Notes: generated by a model not told the origin, from the sequence alone. DNA of 31,908 nt from CAZXNF01 sp050741255 (GCA_050741255.1 JBOIEQ010000038.1:1-31908); one strand, 5' to 3'; positions 7,499-16,293 are shown, numbered from the stretch's first letter. Numbers and translations: made by a program.

Positions 7499-8482
7499 CT
7501 ATTCCCCCTTGATGCCCGTGGTGCGGATCACCTTGCCCCACTTCTCCGTCTCCAGCGCGACGAACTCGGCGAACTTGGGCGAAGACAGGCCGGACGCTTC
7601 CGCGCCGATTGTCTTCTGCAGATCCTCGAGGAACTTCGGCTGGTTGAGCAGCGCGATCATCTCGCCGGAGAGCTTGTTCACGATCGCGGGCGGCGTGCGG
7701 GCCGGCGCCATGTAGCCGTACCAGGAACCGGCGTCGTAGCCGGGCACGCCGGACTCCGCGATCGTGGGCAGGCTGGGAAACAGCGGCGAGCGCTTGCTCC
7801 CGGACGTCCCGAGCGCCTTCAGGCGGCCCGAGGTGACGAACGGCAGCAACGCGGGCAGCGGCGCGATCGTCAGGTCCACCTGGCCCGACATGAGATCGGT
7901 GATGGACGGCCCGTTGCCCTTGTAGGCGATGTGCACGATGTCGGTGCCCGTCATGCTCTTGAACAGCTCGGTCGAGAGGTGCGTCGAGCCGCCGATGCCG
8001 CCCGAGGCGTAGCTCAGCTTGCCGGGGTTCGCCTTGGCGAAGGCGATCAGTTCCGTGACGCTCTTCGCCGTCACGTTCGGGCTGACGGCCAGCAGGTTCT
8101 GCGTCGTCGCCACCAGCGCCACGGGGATGTAGTCCTTGCGGACGTCAAAGTTGAGTTTCTTGCCGGCGAACATGGCGGGGATGTAGGCGAACGAGGAGTT
8201 CGCGAGCAGCAGCGTGTAGCCGTCCGGCAGGGCTTTCGCCGTGATTTCGTTGGCGATGAAGCCGCCGGCGCCCGAGCGGTTGTCGACGACCACGGTCTGG
8301 TTGAATTTCTCGCCCAGACCCTTGGCGACGAGACGCGAGACCAGGTCGGCCGCGCCGCCGGGCTGGTAGCCGACGAGGATGCGCACCGGCTTGTTGGGAA
8401 AGTCCGCGGCCTGCTGCGCCGCTACCGCCGACGCGCCGAACACGCCTGCCGCCGCAAGTCCCCACGGAATCGCTTTTTTCAT
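7499..8482 (-). CDS. Bug/TctC-family substrate-binding protein
   Basis: The product is 327 residues. I chose the ATG at 8482 (MKKAIPWG) over an earlier in-frame start because it is preceded by AAGGAGA and gives a clean signal peptide ending near ASAVAAQ. Bug motifs follow: FPNKPVRILVGYQPGGAADL, VVVDNRSGAGG and DGYTLLLANS; later VHIAYKGNGPSITDLMSGQ and IAESGVPGYDAGSWYGY. It lies 19 nt after the SDR gene and 3 nt before another Bug gene. It probably captures a small acid in the periplasm; the transporter membrane part is not in this window. Confidence 0.94.
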   Translation of the reverse strand: MKKAIPWGLAAAGVFGASAVAAQQAADFPNKPVRILVGYQPGGAADLVSRLVAKGLGEKFNQTVVVDNRSGAGGFIANEITAKALPDGYTLLLANSSFAYIPAMFAGKKLNFDVRKDYIPVALVATTQNLLAVSPNVTAKSVTELIAFAKANPGKLSYASGGIGGSTHLSTELFKSMTGTDIVHIAYKGNGPSITDLMSGQVDLTIAPLPALLPFVTSGRLKALGTSGSKRSPLFPSLPTIAESGVPGYDAGSWYGYMAPARTPPAIVNKLSGEMIALLNQPKFLEDLQKTIGAEASGLSSPKFAEFVALETEKWGKVIRTTGIKGE

Positions 8483-8501
8483 GTCGTTTTCTCTCCTTCG
8501 T

Positions 8502-9272
8502 TCAGATCGTGGCAGTCCCGCCGCCATCCACCTGCAGCGTGACACCCGTGATGTAGCTGGCGCGCGCCGAGGCGAGAAACAGCACCGCCTCGGCGATCTC
8601 GCGTGCGTCACCGAGCCGGCCGAGCGGCGGCACGCGCTTCGCCACCGCGGCCGAAGTCAGTACGGCGTTGTTGCGGGCGATCTCGTGGTGGCGCTCGGAC
8701 TCGATCGGACCCGGCGCCACGGCGTTGATGCGCACGCGGCCAGCGGCGTAGACATCCGCGAGTCCCTTGGTCAGCAGGTTGACGGCGATGTTGGCGCAAC
8801 AGCCCGGCAGGTGCGCGGGCGTGGGCTGGCGGCCGCCGCGGCCGGTGATGTTGACGATGCTGCCGCCGCCGTTCTTCGTCATGCCGGGAATCACGGCACG
8901 CATCGACCGCATGTAACCGAGCAGCTTGGTCTGCAGCACGGTTTCCCAATCGGCATCGGTGAGCGTCCGGAAATCGCCGAAGATCGCCGCCGCCGCGCAA
9001 TTGACGAGCACGTCGACGCGGCCGTGCCGGCGTTCGATCACCTTCAGCGCGCGCTCGATGGAGGCGCGCGACCGCAAGTCGGCCGGCACGGCGCCCGCGG
9101 CCAGCGCCGCACGCGCGGGTTTGCGCGAGGACGTCACGACCGTGGCGCCCGCGGACGCCAGCGTCGCGGCGATCGCGCGGCCGATCTCGCCGGAGGCGCC
9201 GATGACCCAGGCTACCTTGCCCTTCAGTTCGCGCGCCGCGCCCTTGCCGGCTTTTCGTTGCGCCGTCTTCAT
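8502..9272 (-). CDS. Short-chain dehydrogenase/reductase-like protein lacking the YxxxK pair
   Basis: The product is 256 residues, normal SDR length. The nucleotide-binding motif GASGEIG is at 25-31, VNCAAAA stands for the usual NNAG, and INAVAPGPI and the C-terminal ITGVTLQVDGG are standard. The active-site region is odd: where YxASK is expected the sequence is HLPGCCANIAV, so by my alignment Tyr becomes Gly157 and Lys becomes Asn161, and the catalytic Ser region reads NITG. It could still bind NAD(P) but probably does not use the classical SDR mechanism. It starts 1 nt after the upstream Bug stop and precedes another Bug gene by 19 nt. The substrate is unknown. Confidence 0.88.
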   Translation of the reverse strand: MKTAQRKAGKGAARELKGKVAWVIGASGEIGRAIAATLASAGATVVTSSRKPARAALAAGAVPADLRSRASIERALKVIERRHGRVDVLVNCAAAAIFGDFRTLTDADWETVLQTKLLGYMRSMRAVIPGMTKNGGGSIVNITGRGGRQPTPAHLPGCCANIAVNLLTKGLADVYAAGRVRINAVAPGPIESERHHEIARNNAVLTSAAVAKRVPPLGRLGDAREIAEAVLFLASARASYITGVTLQVDGGGTATI

Positions 9273-9273
9273 C

Positions 9274-10269
9274 TCAGTCCGCCCGGATGCGCGCCGCTTG
9301 CGCGACTTTCGCCCACTTCGTCAGGTCGGCGCTGATGAGCGCGGCGAACTGCTGCGGGGTGTTGGTGACAGGATCGACGCCGAGCTCCAGGAAGCGCTTG
9401 CGGTTGGCATTGACGATCTGGACGATTCCTTCGTTGAGCTTCGTCACGACAGGCGGAGGAATGCCGGCCGGTCCCAGGATGCCGTACCAGGTGCTGATCT
9501 CGAAGCCGGGCAGGCCCGATTCACTGGCCGTCGGCAACTGCGGAAACAGGGGATGGCGTTCGATGCTGCACACCGCCAGCGCCCGCAGGCGCCCCGAGTC
9601 CATGAAGGGCAGCGCGCCCGGGATGGTCTGGAAGATCAGGTCCGCCTCGCCACTGACCACCGCTGTCACGGCCTGTGCGCCGCTTTTATACGGAATGTGG
9701 ACCATGTCGATCTGGGCCATCAGCTTCATCAGCTCCGCTGACATGTGGTTGAAGCTGCCGCTGCCGGAGGACGAATAGCTCAGGCGTCCGGGCTTGGTCC
9801 TGGCCAGCGCGATGAGCTGCTTGACGTTGCGCGCAGGAATCGACGGATGGACCAGCAGCAGGTTCGCACTGTTGGCGACCAGGCTGATCGGCGTGAAGTC
9901 CTTGAGCGGGTCGAACGGCAGCTTCGAGTAAATGCTGACATTGATGGACTGGGTGCCCATCGAGCCGATGAACAGCGTGTAGCCGTCCGCGGGCGCGCGC
10001 ACGGTCTGCTCGGCGGCGATGTTGCCGCCCGCCCCCGGCCGGTTGTCGATGACCACCGGCTGCCCCCAGCGCGCGCTCATGCGCTCACCGATCACGCGCC
10101 CGAGGATGTCCGTGGTGCCGCCGGGGCCGAAGGGAATGATCAGCCGGATGGACTTGGTCGGAAAAGCCTGTCCTGAGCTGGTCGAAGGGTCCTGCGCGAC
10201 CGCTGTCGACGCGATCAGCGCCAGGGCCAGGGCGCCTGGAAGGACGGTGACGCGCCGGCGCCGGTTCAT
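9274..10269 (-). CDS. Bug/TctC-family substrate-binding protein with a REP-like insertion near the signal-peptide junction
   Basis: The product is 331 residues from the ATG at 10269, which overlaps the MmgE/PrpD stop as ATGA. An earlier in-frame start (10329) would lie deep in that gene. The signal peptide is LPGALALALIASTAVAQ. Between it and FPTKSIRLIIPFGPGG lies DPSTSSGQA, encoded by a repeat-like sequence (10165-10192) absent from the other Bug proteins here. Family motifs VVIDNRPGAGGNIA, DGYTLFIGS and VHIPYKSGAQAV are intact, so it is probably functional and periplasmic. It is followed after 1 nt by the SDR gene. Confidence 0.93.
   Translation of the reverse strand: MNRRRRVTVLPGALALALIASTAVAQDPSTSSGQAFPTKSIRLIIPFGPGGTTDILGRVIGERMSARWGQPVVIDNRPGAGGNIAAEQTVRAPADGYTLFIGSMGTQSINVSIYSKLPFDPLKDFTPISLVANSANLLLVHPSIPARNVKQLIALARTKPGRLSYSSSGSGSFNHMSAELMKLMAQIDMVHIPYKSGAQAVTAVVSGEADLIFQTIPGALPFMDSGRLRALAVCSIERHPLFPQLPTASESGLPGFEISTWYGILGPAGIPPPVVTKLNEGIVQIVNANRKRFLELGVDPVTNTPQQFAALISADLTKWAKVAQAARIRAD
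10165..10192. repeat. REP-like interspersed repeat inside a coding region
   Basis: The core reads CCTGAGCTGGTCGAAGG on the plus strand. It matches a short repeat type I know from many proteobacterial genomes (CCTTCGAC..GCTCAGG). In this frame it encodes STSSGQA in frame, right after a signal peptide. I saw no second copy in this window. Confidence 0.6.
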
Positions 10270-11624
10270 GACTCGAACGCCATGGCGTCGAACAGCGCGC
10301 CGGTATCGGCCAGCGTTTCCAGCGTCCACAGCCGGTCCAGCAGCTCGTCCGTCCGTTCGGCCGCCAGCGATCGCCCCGACAGCTCGCGGAACTTCGCGAC
10401 GACTTCGTCATCGCTCATCGGATTCTTGTGGTGCCCGCGCGGATAGTCGATGCTGGCCGAGGTGCGCACGCCGGCCTTGGTGGCGATCTCCATCCGGCAG
10501 GGGATGAACGCGGGAAAGCGCTTGGTCAGCGCCGGGTCCTCGCGCACCACGATGCGGTCGGCCATTTCGTGGATACGCGGGTCCTGCAACCGCCGCCCGG
10601 AAAACAGTTCGTCACTGAAGCGGCCGTCGATGAGCACGCCGGCCACGATGTAAGGCAGGCTGTGGTCGGCCGTCTCGCGGTTGGTGGGGTGCCATTTCTC
10701 CGGCTCGCTGCCGATTTCGTGCCACGCGAACCAGTAGGTGTCGATGGTGACGCTCGCGATGTCGTCCGCGTGCAGTCCGGCGCGCAACTGCAGTGCCGCG
10801 GTGATCGGCGCCTGCGAGTGGTACTCGGAGAGGAAGAACTTGATGTTCGATTCGGTGATCCGGTAGGCACGCGCGGTGCCGGCCGCGAACGCTTCCAGCA
10901 CGAAGCCGCCGACCAGTTCTCCCACGCCGTGCGGACCGTCGATGGCGTGGTCCGGCCCGGTGATCCCGGCGGCGGCCATCTGCGCGGCGAACACGCCGTT
11001 GCGCGCGGCGTTGCCGGCCGCACAGCCTTTCCACATGGAGAGGTTGCCCCGCCGCGTCGCGTGCAGCGCGACGTTGGGCGTCACCGCCAGCGCGATGGCG
11101 TTGGCCATCTGCGGCGGCGTCAGGCCCAGCACCTTGCCGGCGCCGACCGCGCTGGCGACCGCCGTGTAGAACACGTGGTCCAGCCCGTGGTCGCGCATGC
11201 AGGCGGCCTTGAAGAAGCCGTGATAGACCTCGTAGGCCAGCACGATCGCCGTGAGCGCGATCTTGCCGTCCGCGTGCACGGCATCCGCCGCCGCCAGCAC
11301 GGCGGCCACGGTATCGCTCGGATGCCCGCCGCCGCCGGGATAGGTGTCATTGCCGTCGAGATAGCGGTTCATCACGCCGTTGGCGAACGCCGCGAGTTCG
11401 GGCAAGCGGCGCCGGCTCGAACCGAACACCCGCGCACCCTGCGGTGCCTCCGCGCGCGCCGCGAGCTCGCGCGCCGCCCGCGAAGGGACGTCATGCCAGG
11501 CGCCGAGCCCGCAACCGATCGCATCGATCACCCGGCGCTTGCACTCATGGACGACGTCCGCCGGCAGCGCGCGGTATTCAAGGGCGTGCGCGTACTCGGC
11601 GATGTGGGCGATGCTGGTATCCAA
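10266..11624 (-). CDS. MmgE/PrpD family protein (copy 2 of 4)
   Basis: The product is 452 residues. The chosen start is TTG at 11624 with GAGGGA before it, 28 nt after the upstream stop; the frame is open further up but only as an overlap with the previous gene. Visible family features are NRYLDGNDTYPGGGGHPSDT near residue 95, WKGCAAGNAARNGVFAA near 200 and the SEYHSQAPITAALQL segment near 250. It is the most divergent of the four copies: the LDYDD motif is LDGND, and the KKYP-C segment is replaced by the SEYHSQ region. It is probably a cytoplasmic hydro-lyase, decarboxylase or isomerase of a carboxylic acid; the substrate is unknown. Its stop overlaps the next Bug start. Confidence 0.88.
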   Translation of the reverse strand: MDTSIAHIAEYAHALEYRALPADVVHECKRRVIDAIGCGLGAWHDVPSRAARELAARAEAPQGARVFGSSRRRLPELAAFANGVMNRYLDGNDTYPGGGGHPSDTVAAVLAAADAVHADGKIALTAIVLAYEVYHGFFKAACMRDHGLDHVFYTAVASAVGAGKVLGLTPPQMANAIALAVTPNVALHATRRGNLSMWKGCAAGNAARNGVFAAQMAAAGITGPDHAIDGPHGVGELVGGFVLEAFAAGTARAYRITESNIKFFLSEYHSQAPITAALQLRAGLHADDIASVTIDTYWFAWHEIGSEPEKWHPTNRETADHSLPYIVAGVLIDGRFSDELFSGRRLQDPRIHEMADRIVVREDPALTKRFPAFIPCRMEIATKAGVRTSASIDYPRGHHKNPMSDDEVVAKFRELSGRSLAAERTDELLDRLWTLETLADTGALFDAMAFES

Positions 11625-11652
11625 GCGGGGTCCCTCGTCCTTGTTGCGGGCG

Positions 11653-13038
11653 TTACAGAATGTCCACGAAGAACGCCGCCATGTCGGACACGTTCTCGAC
11701 ACCCTGCACGCGTTCGACCAGCCTCTTGCGTCGCGCCGGATTGAGCGCCAGGGCGCCAAAGCCCAGACAGTCCTCGGTTTTCGCCATCAGGGCCGCTTCG
11801 GCCGGCGGCGCCTCCGTGCCCCACGGGAACTTCGTCGTCGTGCGCGTGAACGTCCCGCGCGCCGTGGTCAGCGTCACCGTGGCGGGCACACGCGAGCCCT
11901 TGTTCGTTTCATCGACCACGATCTTCACGCGCTGCGCAATCGGCTTGACGCGCGGGTCGAGCACCGCGGCATCCTGGATCTCGGCGATGCCGAGCTTGCG
12001 ATGCAGCAGCGCGGACGCCATGGCGTACTGCGCGCTGAACTGCGCGGTGACCTGCGGGTTGTCCTTCGGATCGAAGGGCGCGCCGACCAGCCGGTGCATC
12101 ATCGGTGAGTGCACGATCTCGATGGCGGTCACTTCATCCGCCTGCAGGTCGTGCTCCCGGATCAGCGCCAGCGCCGCATCGAGCGACGCGTGGCTGCACG
12201 CGCAGCAGGGGTACTTCTTGAGCGCCGTCTGCTCGTGCTGGAAACGCTTGCCCAGGCCGTCCAGCACCTTGGCCGGATCGCCTTCCTGATAGAGCTGGTA
12301 GAGCCCGAACTTGCCTTCGAAGGCTTCGCGCGGCGCAGTGATGCCCCTGGCGGCCAGCAGGGCCGAGAACACGCCGCCGCGCGCCGAGAACGCGCCCTGC
12401 AGGCGCTTGGTCAGGGCCTGCTCGATGTTCGATTGCTGCGTGCCCGCCGACTGGCTGAGCGCGATGCCGAGCGCGTGAGTCGTCGTCGCCGCGTCGAGCT
12501 TCAGCAGCCGCGCGGCGGCCGCGGCGGCGCCGAACACGCCGTAGATGGAGGTGGTGAACCAGCCCTTGTGCTGTCCGGTGAGGCTGCCGCCCAGGCGACC
12601 GCACAGGTCGTTGCCGAGGATGAACGCGGTCAGGAATTCCCGGCCGCTCGCCTGCTGCCGTTCCGCGAGCGCCAGCGCGGCGGGCAACGCCACCATGTCG
12701 GCATGCACCGTGTTGACCGAGTCGTAGTCCAGCGCGGCGGCGGTCATGCTGTTGAGGAAGGCCGCCGCGGTGGCGGGCAGTTTCCCGCCATAACCCCAGA
12801 CGGTGCTGTGCGCGCTGCCGCCCTCGCCCGCGACCAGGTCGTAGACGGGACGCGAACCAGGTGCGTCCGCGCCCGCCCAGGCCACGGCCAGCGTGTCGAG
12901 CATCAGCCGCTTGGCCGCCGCCACGGCGGAAGCCGGCAATGCGTTCGCGTCAAAGCCGACGATGTGGTCGGCGATGACCTGTGAAACCGACCGCGTGTCG
13001 CTGACAGCCAGTCGAAGGGCCGCGTTTGCCTCTGCCAT
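11653..13038 (-). CDS. MmgE/PrpD family protein (copy 3 of 4)
   Basis: The product is 461 residues, with the ATG at 13038 after GAGGAGATTC. Family segments are ALDYDSVNTVHADMVALPAA near 105, HKGWFTTSIYGVFGAAAA near 160, KRLQGAFSARGGVFSALLA near 215 and LKKYPCCACSHASLD near 275. It is strikingly similar to the copy encoded at 20625 (for example LDTLAVAWAGA, STSIYGVFGA-like and APREAFEG blocks), so the two are recent paralogues under different promoters. It sits between the TcuA-like and copy-2 genes with 24 and 28 nt gaps. The likely role is dehydration or decarboxylation of a tricarboxylate-like acid, inferred from the family. Confidence 0.92.
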   Translation of the reverse strand: MAEANAALRLAVSDTRSVSQVIADHIVGFDANALPASAVAAAKRLMLDTLAVAWAGADAPGSRPVYDLVAGEGGSAHSTVWGYGGKLPATAAAFLNSMTAAALDYDSVNTVHADMVALPAALALAERQQASGREFLTAFILGNDLCGRLGGSLTGQHKGWFTTSIYGVFGAAAAAARLLKLDAATTTHALGIALSQSAGTQQSNIEQALTKRLQGAFSARGGVFSALLAARGITAPREAFEGKFGLYQLYQEGDPAKVLDGLGKRFQHEQTALKKYPCCACSHASLDAALALIREHDLQADEVTAIEIVHSPMMHRLVGAPFDPKDNPQVTAQFSAQYAMASALLHRKLGIAEIQDAAVLDPRVKPIAQRVKIVVDETNKGSRVPATVTLTTARGTFTRTTTKFPWGTEAPPAEAALMAKTEDCLGFGALALNPARRKRLVERVQGVENVSDMAAFFVDIL

Positions 13039-13062
13039 GGGGAATCTCCTCGGAATAGTCGG

Positions 13063-14568
13063 CTATGCCGCCTGCTGCCGCCCGGACGCGGCAGCGCCGG
13101 CCGCGGAGGCGCCCGCGAGGCGTCCGAACACCGCGCCCGACATGAGCCCGGTGCCGCCGGGGTAATTCGTATAGAACAGGCCGCCGACCATTTCACCGGC
13201 GGCGTACAGGCCGGGAATCGGCCGGTCGTCGATGTCCATGACCTGGGCACCGGTGTTGACCTTGATGCCGCCGAACGTGAACGTGATGCCGGCGGTGATT
13301 ACGAAGGCTTCGAACGGCGCCTGGTCGAGGGTCGTCGCCCAGTTCGATTTGTTGACCGCCAGCCCGTTGGTGCAGCGGCCGTCCTTGCTGTTCGGGTCGA
13401 ACGGAGCCTCGGCTTTCACCGCGGCGTTGTACTCCTGCACCGTGCGCAGGAACTGGGCGCGGTCGATGCCGTCGAGCTTGTCCGCGAGGCCTTCCAGCGT
13501 GTCGGCACGCACGCGCGTCGCCTGCTTCATCCGGTATTCGTCGCGCAGCAGATGCAGCGTCTTGCCGTCGAACACCTGCCAGGCGAGCTGTTGCGGCTGC
13601 TGCATGACGGCGAGCCCGCATTTGACATAGGTATACATGCGGAAATCGGCGCCTTCGTCGAAAAAGCGCCTGCCGGCCGAGTTCACCATGATGCCGAACA
13701 GGTAGCTGTTTTTCTGGAAGGCGTCGCCCAGCGTGATGTCGCCGTAGTTGGGCGTGTTGATGTCGGTCGGCAGGATGTGGCAGCCCGACCAGTTGCCGTA
13801 CGGCATGGCGCTGGCATCGAGCGCCATGCGGATGCCGTCGCCCGTGTTGAAGCGCGAGCCGCGCACCTTCGCAAGGTCCCACCCGGGACCGAGGTAGCGC
13901 GCGCGCATTTCGGAGTTCGCCTCGAAGCCGCCGCACGCGAGCACCACGCTCTTGCTGCGGATGTCGACCGTCTTGCCGTCGAGGCGCACGCGCGCGCCGT
14001 GCACGCCGTTGTCGTCCTGTAGCAGGCTCAGCGCGCGCGCGTTGAAATGGATGGCCACGTCGCGGTCGCGCGCGAGCTTGTAGAGCGCTTCGATCAGGCC
14101 CGGCCCGCCGCCCCAGACTTCGAGCACGACGCCGCCGGAGAACGTGAACTTGCCGTCGACCTTGTACGCCTGCTTGCCGTACTTGGGCATGTAGCGGATG
14201 CCCATCGAGCGCAGCCACAGGACGGTGTCGTAGCTCCGCTTGACCAGCAGCTCGGCGAGATCGGGGTCGGTGCGGTTGTCGGTGACGCGGGCAATGTCGT
14301 CGAAAAACTGGTCTTCGGGATACGCGCCGAAGTCGGTGATGCGCTTCTCGTCGTCGGTGAGATCGGGCACCACCTTCAGGATGTCGTCGCGGCCGCTGAA
14401 GGCGAAGCGCATCGAGCCCTCGGTGAAACGGCTGTTGCCGCCGCGCTCGTCTTCCGGCGCGCGCTCGAGCACGATCACCGAAGCGCCGGCCGCGCGGGCC
14501 GACAAGGCGGCGCACAACGCGGCGTTGCCGGCGCCGACCACCAGGACATCACAGGAAAGATCCGTCAT
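13063..14568 (-). CDS. FAD-dependent oxidoreductase, tricarballylate dehydrogenase (TcuA)-like
   Basis: The product is 501 residues from the ATG at 14568 (a TTG directly before it is less likely). The FAD dinucleotide motif VVGAGNAALCAALSA is at 10-24, with GGNSRFTEGSMRFAF following, as in fumarate-reductase-like flavoproteins. GGGPGLIEALYKLA near 150 and the C-terminal AAGEMVGGLFYTNYPGGTG and LMSGAVFGR blocks resemble TcuA, which oxidises tricarballylate to cis-aconitate. No signal peptide is seen, so it is cytoplasmic. TcuA normally works with TcuB, which is not in the window. The product of such a reaction would suit the aconitase-type and MmgE/PrpD neighbours. The exact substrate is inferred, not shown. 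Confidence 0.88.
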   Translation of the reverse strand: MTDLSCDVLVVGAGNAALCAALSARAAGASVIVLERAPEDERGGNSRFTEGSMRFAFSGRDDILKVVPDLTDDEKRITDFGAYPEDQFFDDIARVTDNRTDPDLAELLVKRSYDTVLWLRSMGIRYMPKYGKQAYKVDGKFTFSGGVVLEVWGGGPGLIEALYKLARDRDVAIHFNARALSLLQDDNGVHGARVRLDGKTVDIRSKSVVLACGGFEANSEMRARYLGPGWDLAKVRGSRFNTGDGIRMALDASAMPYGNWSGCHILPTDINTPNYGDITLGDAFQKNSYLFGIMVNSAGRRFFDEGADFRMYTYVKCGLAVMQQPQQLAWQVFDGKTLHLLRDEYRMKQATRVRADTLEGLADKLDGIDRAQFLRTVQEYNAAVKAEAPFDPNSKDGRCTNGLAVNKSNWATTLDQAPFEAFVITAGITFTFGGIKVNTGAQVMDIDDRPIPGLYAAGEMVGGLFYTNYPGGTGLMSGAVFGRLAGASAAGAAASGRQQAA

Positions 14569-14592
14569 CAATTGCTCGCCGCCTTGTGTTAA

Positions 14593-16191
14593 TCAGGCCG
14601 GAAAGTGGCGGAACGCGACGTCGTCGTCGCGTCCGATCTGGGTGATCAGGTCGACTTCCCAGGTGAGGTAGTCCTTCATCGCCTGCTCGCGGTCCGACTT
14701 CCGGTCATGGGCCCTGACCCAGACGTCGTCGCTGTCGTCCGTGAGCCGGGTCTCGCCCTGTTCGAGCGCCTGTCCGGCCTTGCGCCACGCGGCGGTGCCG
14801 CCCGCGAGGACTTTTACCTTCGCTGTCGTCAGCGTCGCCGCCTCCGGCGCCGCCAGCGTGGCCAGCACGCCGTCGGGCGAGGTCAGCACCAGCGTCGCGG
14901 CGGGCGGCAGCTTTTTCAGGTTCGCGGCCAGATTGGCGCGGATCGCATGCCAGGCGCCGGGAACATGGTCGGCGGCGTACTTGGGCTTGGAATCGAGATC
15001 GACGACGTTGACGCCGCCTATGGCCAGCATCTGCTGGAGCGCCGCGGGTTCGATGTTCTCGCACCGAACGGCGTCCAGTCCCAGCGCTTCCAGCGGGCCC
15101 GGCCCTTTTTCAAGCGGTGCTGAATCCAGCGCGCCGTTGACGACGAAGACCTGTTTCCAGCCCATCTGAATCAGCCAGTGGGCGGTCATCGTCGCGCGCA
15201 CGCCGTGGTCGTCCACCAGCGCGATGCGGGCGTTGCGCACGCCGACGAAGCTGTCGGTCGTCTGCACCAGTTGCCCGCCCGGCGCGGACAAAGTGCCCGG
15301 CAGATGGCCCACGTGGTATTCGTCCGGACTGCGCACGTCGAACACATAGAGCGTGCGGTCCTTCTCCTTCGCCAGCTTCTTCAGTTGCGCGACGTCGATC
15401 GCCTGCACGCCGAAACGCTTCGCGACGCGCGCGGCGACTGCTTTCGCCTTGGCGAGCCCCTGGGGGCCGGGCGGCGGCGCAATCAGGGCCTGGTCCTTGG
15501 CGACCTGGAACCCCGCGAGGTGCCAGCCCATGGTGCCGTTCTTCAGTGCGACTACCCGGTTCGGGATGCCCGCATTGATGAGTGATTGCGCACCGATGAT
15601 GCTGCGCGTGCGACCGGCGCAATTCACCACCACCAGCGTGTCGGGCGAATCGACGAGATCGTGCACGCGGTAGGCGAGTTCCGCGCCGGGACAGTCGATG
15701 CCGCCCGGGATGCTGACGCGCTGATACTCGGTGAGCGGGCGGCTGTCGAGGATGACGAGCTTTTCGCCCCGGTCGAGCTTCGCCTTGACCTCCGTGGGCT
15801 CCATGCGCGGCGTGTTGTAGTGGTGCTCGACGAACTCGCCGAAGGCCTTGCTCGGCACGTTGACCCCGCTGTAGATCTCGTAGCCGGCGGACGCCCAGGC
15901 CTCGATGCCACCCTGCATCACCTGGACATCGGTGTAGCCGTAGTGCAGCAGCTTCCCCTCCGCGCGCTGCGCGAGGCCGTCGTTGTCGTCGATGAGCACG
16001 ATGCGCGTCGCGCGGCGCGGCACCAGCAGCGGCACGCGCAACTCGAGCTGCGACAGCGGCGCCGACACGCCCAGCAACAGGTGGCGTTTCGCATAGATGC
16101 CTTCTTCGCGCACGTCGAGGACGGCGACTTCCCCGCCGTCGTGCAACATGCGTTTGACGTCCTGCGCCGTGCAGAGTGCTGCCGCCTTCAA
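14593..16191 (-). CDS. Four-domain rhodanese-like protein with one catalytic cysteine
   Basis: The product is 532 residues from a TTG start at 16191, which has GAGGAGA upstream; no ATG fits without an unrealistic N-terminus. Four rhodanese modules are visible, at about 5-110, 130-235, 265-355 and 380-475. Each has a VLDVR- or VDLDS-type strand and a GGIEAW, NGTMGW, NGAL or GGTAAW end motif. Only module 2 has the active-site cysteine (Cys191 in NCAGRTRS); the matching loops in modules 1, 3 and 4 read DDNDGL, DDHGVR and SPDGVL. The protein is probably a cytoplasmic sulfurtransferase or persulfide carrier. It is the first gene of the minus-strand run, directly behind the control region at 16192-16486. 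Confidence 0.92.
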   Translation of the reverse strand: MKAAALCTAQDVKRMLHDGGEVAVLDVREEGIYAKRHLLLGVSAPLSQLELRVPLLVPRRATRIVLIDDNDGLAQRAEGKLLHYGYTDVQVMQGGIEAWASAGYEIYSGVNVPSKAFGEFVEHHYNTPRMEPTEVKAKLDRGEKLVILDSRPLTEYQRVSIPGGIDCPGAELAYRVHDLVDSPDTLVVVNCAGRTRSIIGAQSLINAGIPNRVVALKNGTMGWHLAGFQVAKDQALIAPPPGPQGLAKAKAVAARVAKRFGVQAIDVAQLKKLAKEKDRTLYVFDVRSPDEYHVGHLPGTLSAPGGQLVQTTDSFVGVRNARIALVDDHGVRATMTAHWLIQMGWKQVFVVNGALDSAPLEKGPGPLEALGLDAVRCENIEPAALQQMLAIGGVNVVDLDSKPKYAADHVPGAWHAIRANLAANLKKLPPAATLVLTSPDGVLATLAAPEAATLTTAKVKVLAGGTAAWRKAGQALEQGETRLTDDSDDVWVRAHDRKSDREQAMKDYLTWEVDLITQIGRDDDVAFRHFPA

Positions 16192-16270
16192 GGGAATGTC
16201 TCCTCGGTCTGGTGTCCGCTCGCGTCGCCGGTTGCGACCCCGCGGTGAATTGTGTACGCTGCCAGTCACT

Positions 16271-16291
16271 GTGTTCCATTATATGGAACAC
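16271..16291. promoter_or_regulatory. Perfect 9-bp inverted repeat, likely operator
   Basis: The arms are GTGTTCCAT and ATGGAACAC, separated by TAT. The symmetry, size and TTCCA/TGGAA half-sites resemble operators of dimeric regulators such as the IclR family, one of which is encoded at 22013. It covers the minus-strand TATAAT, so binding would be expected to block leftward transcription (inference). Confidence 0.75.
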
Positions 16292-16293
16292 AA

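Noticed and set aside
16192..16269. N-terminal extension of the rhodanese frame to 16269
   Set aside because: Arg-rich sequence with no family match that crosses the operator edge; the TTG at 16191 has a strong ribosome site.
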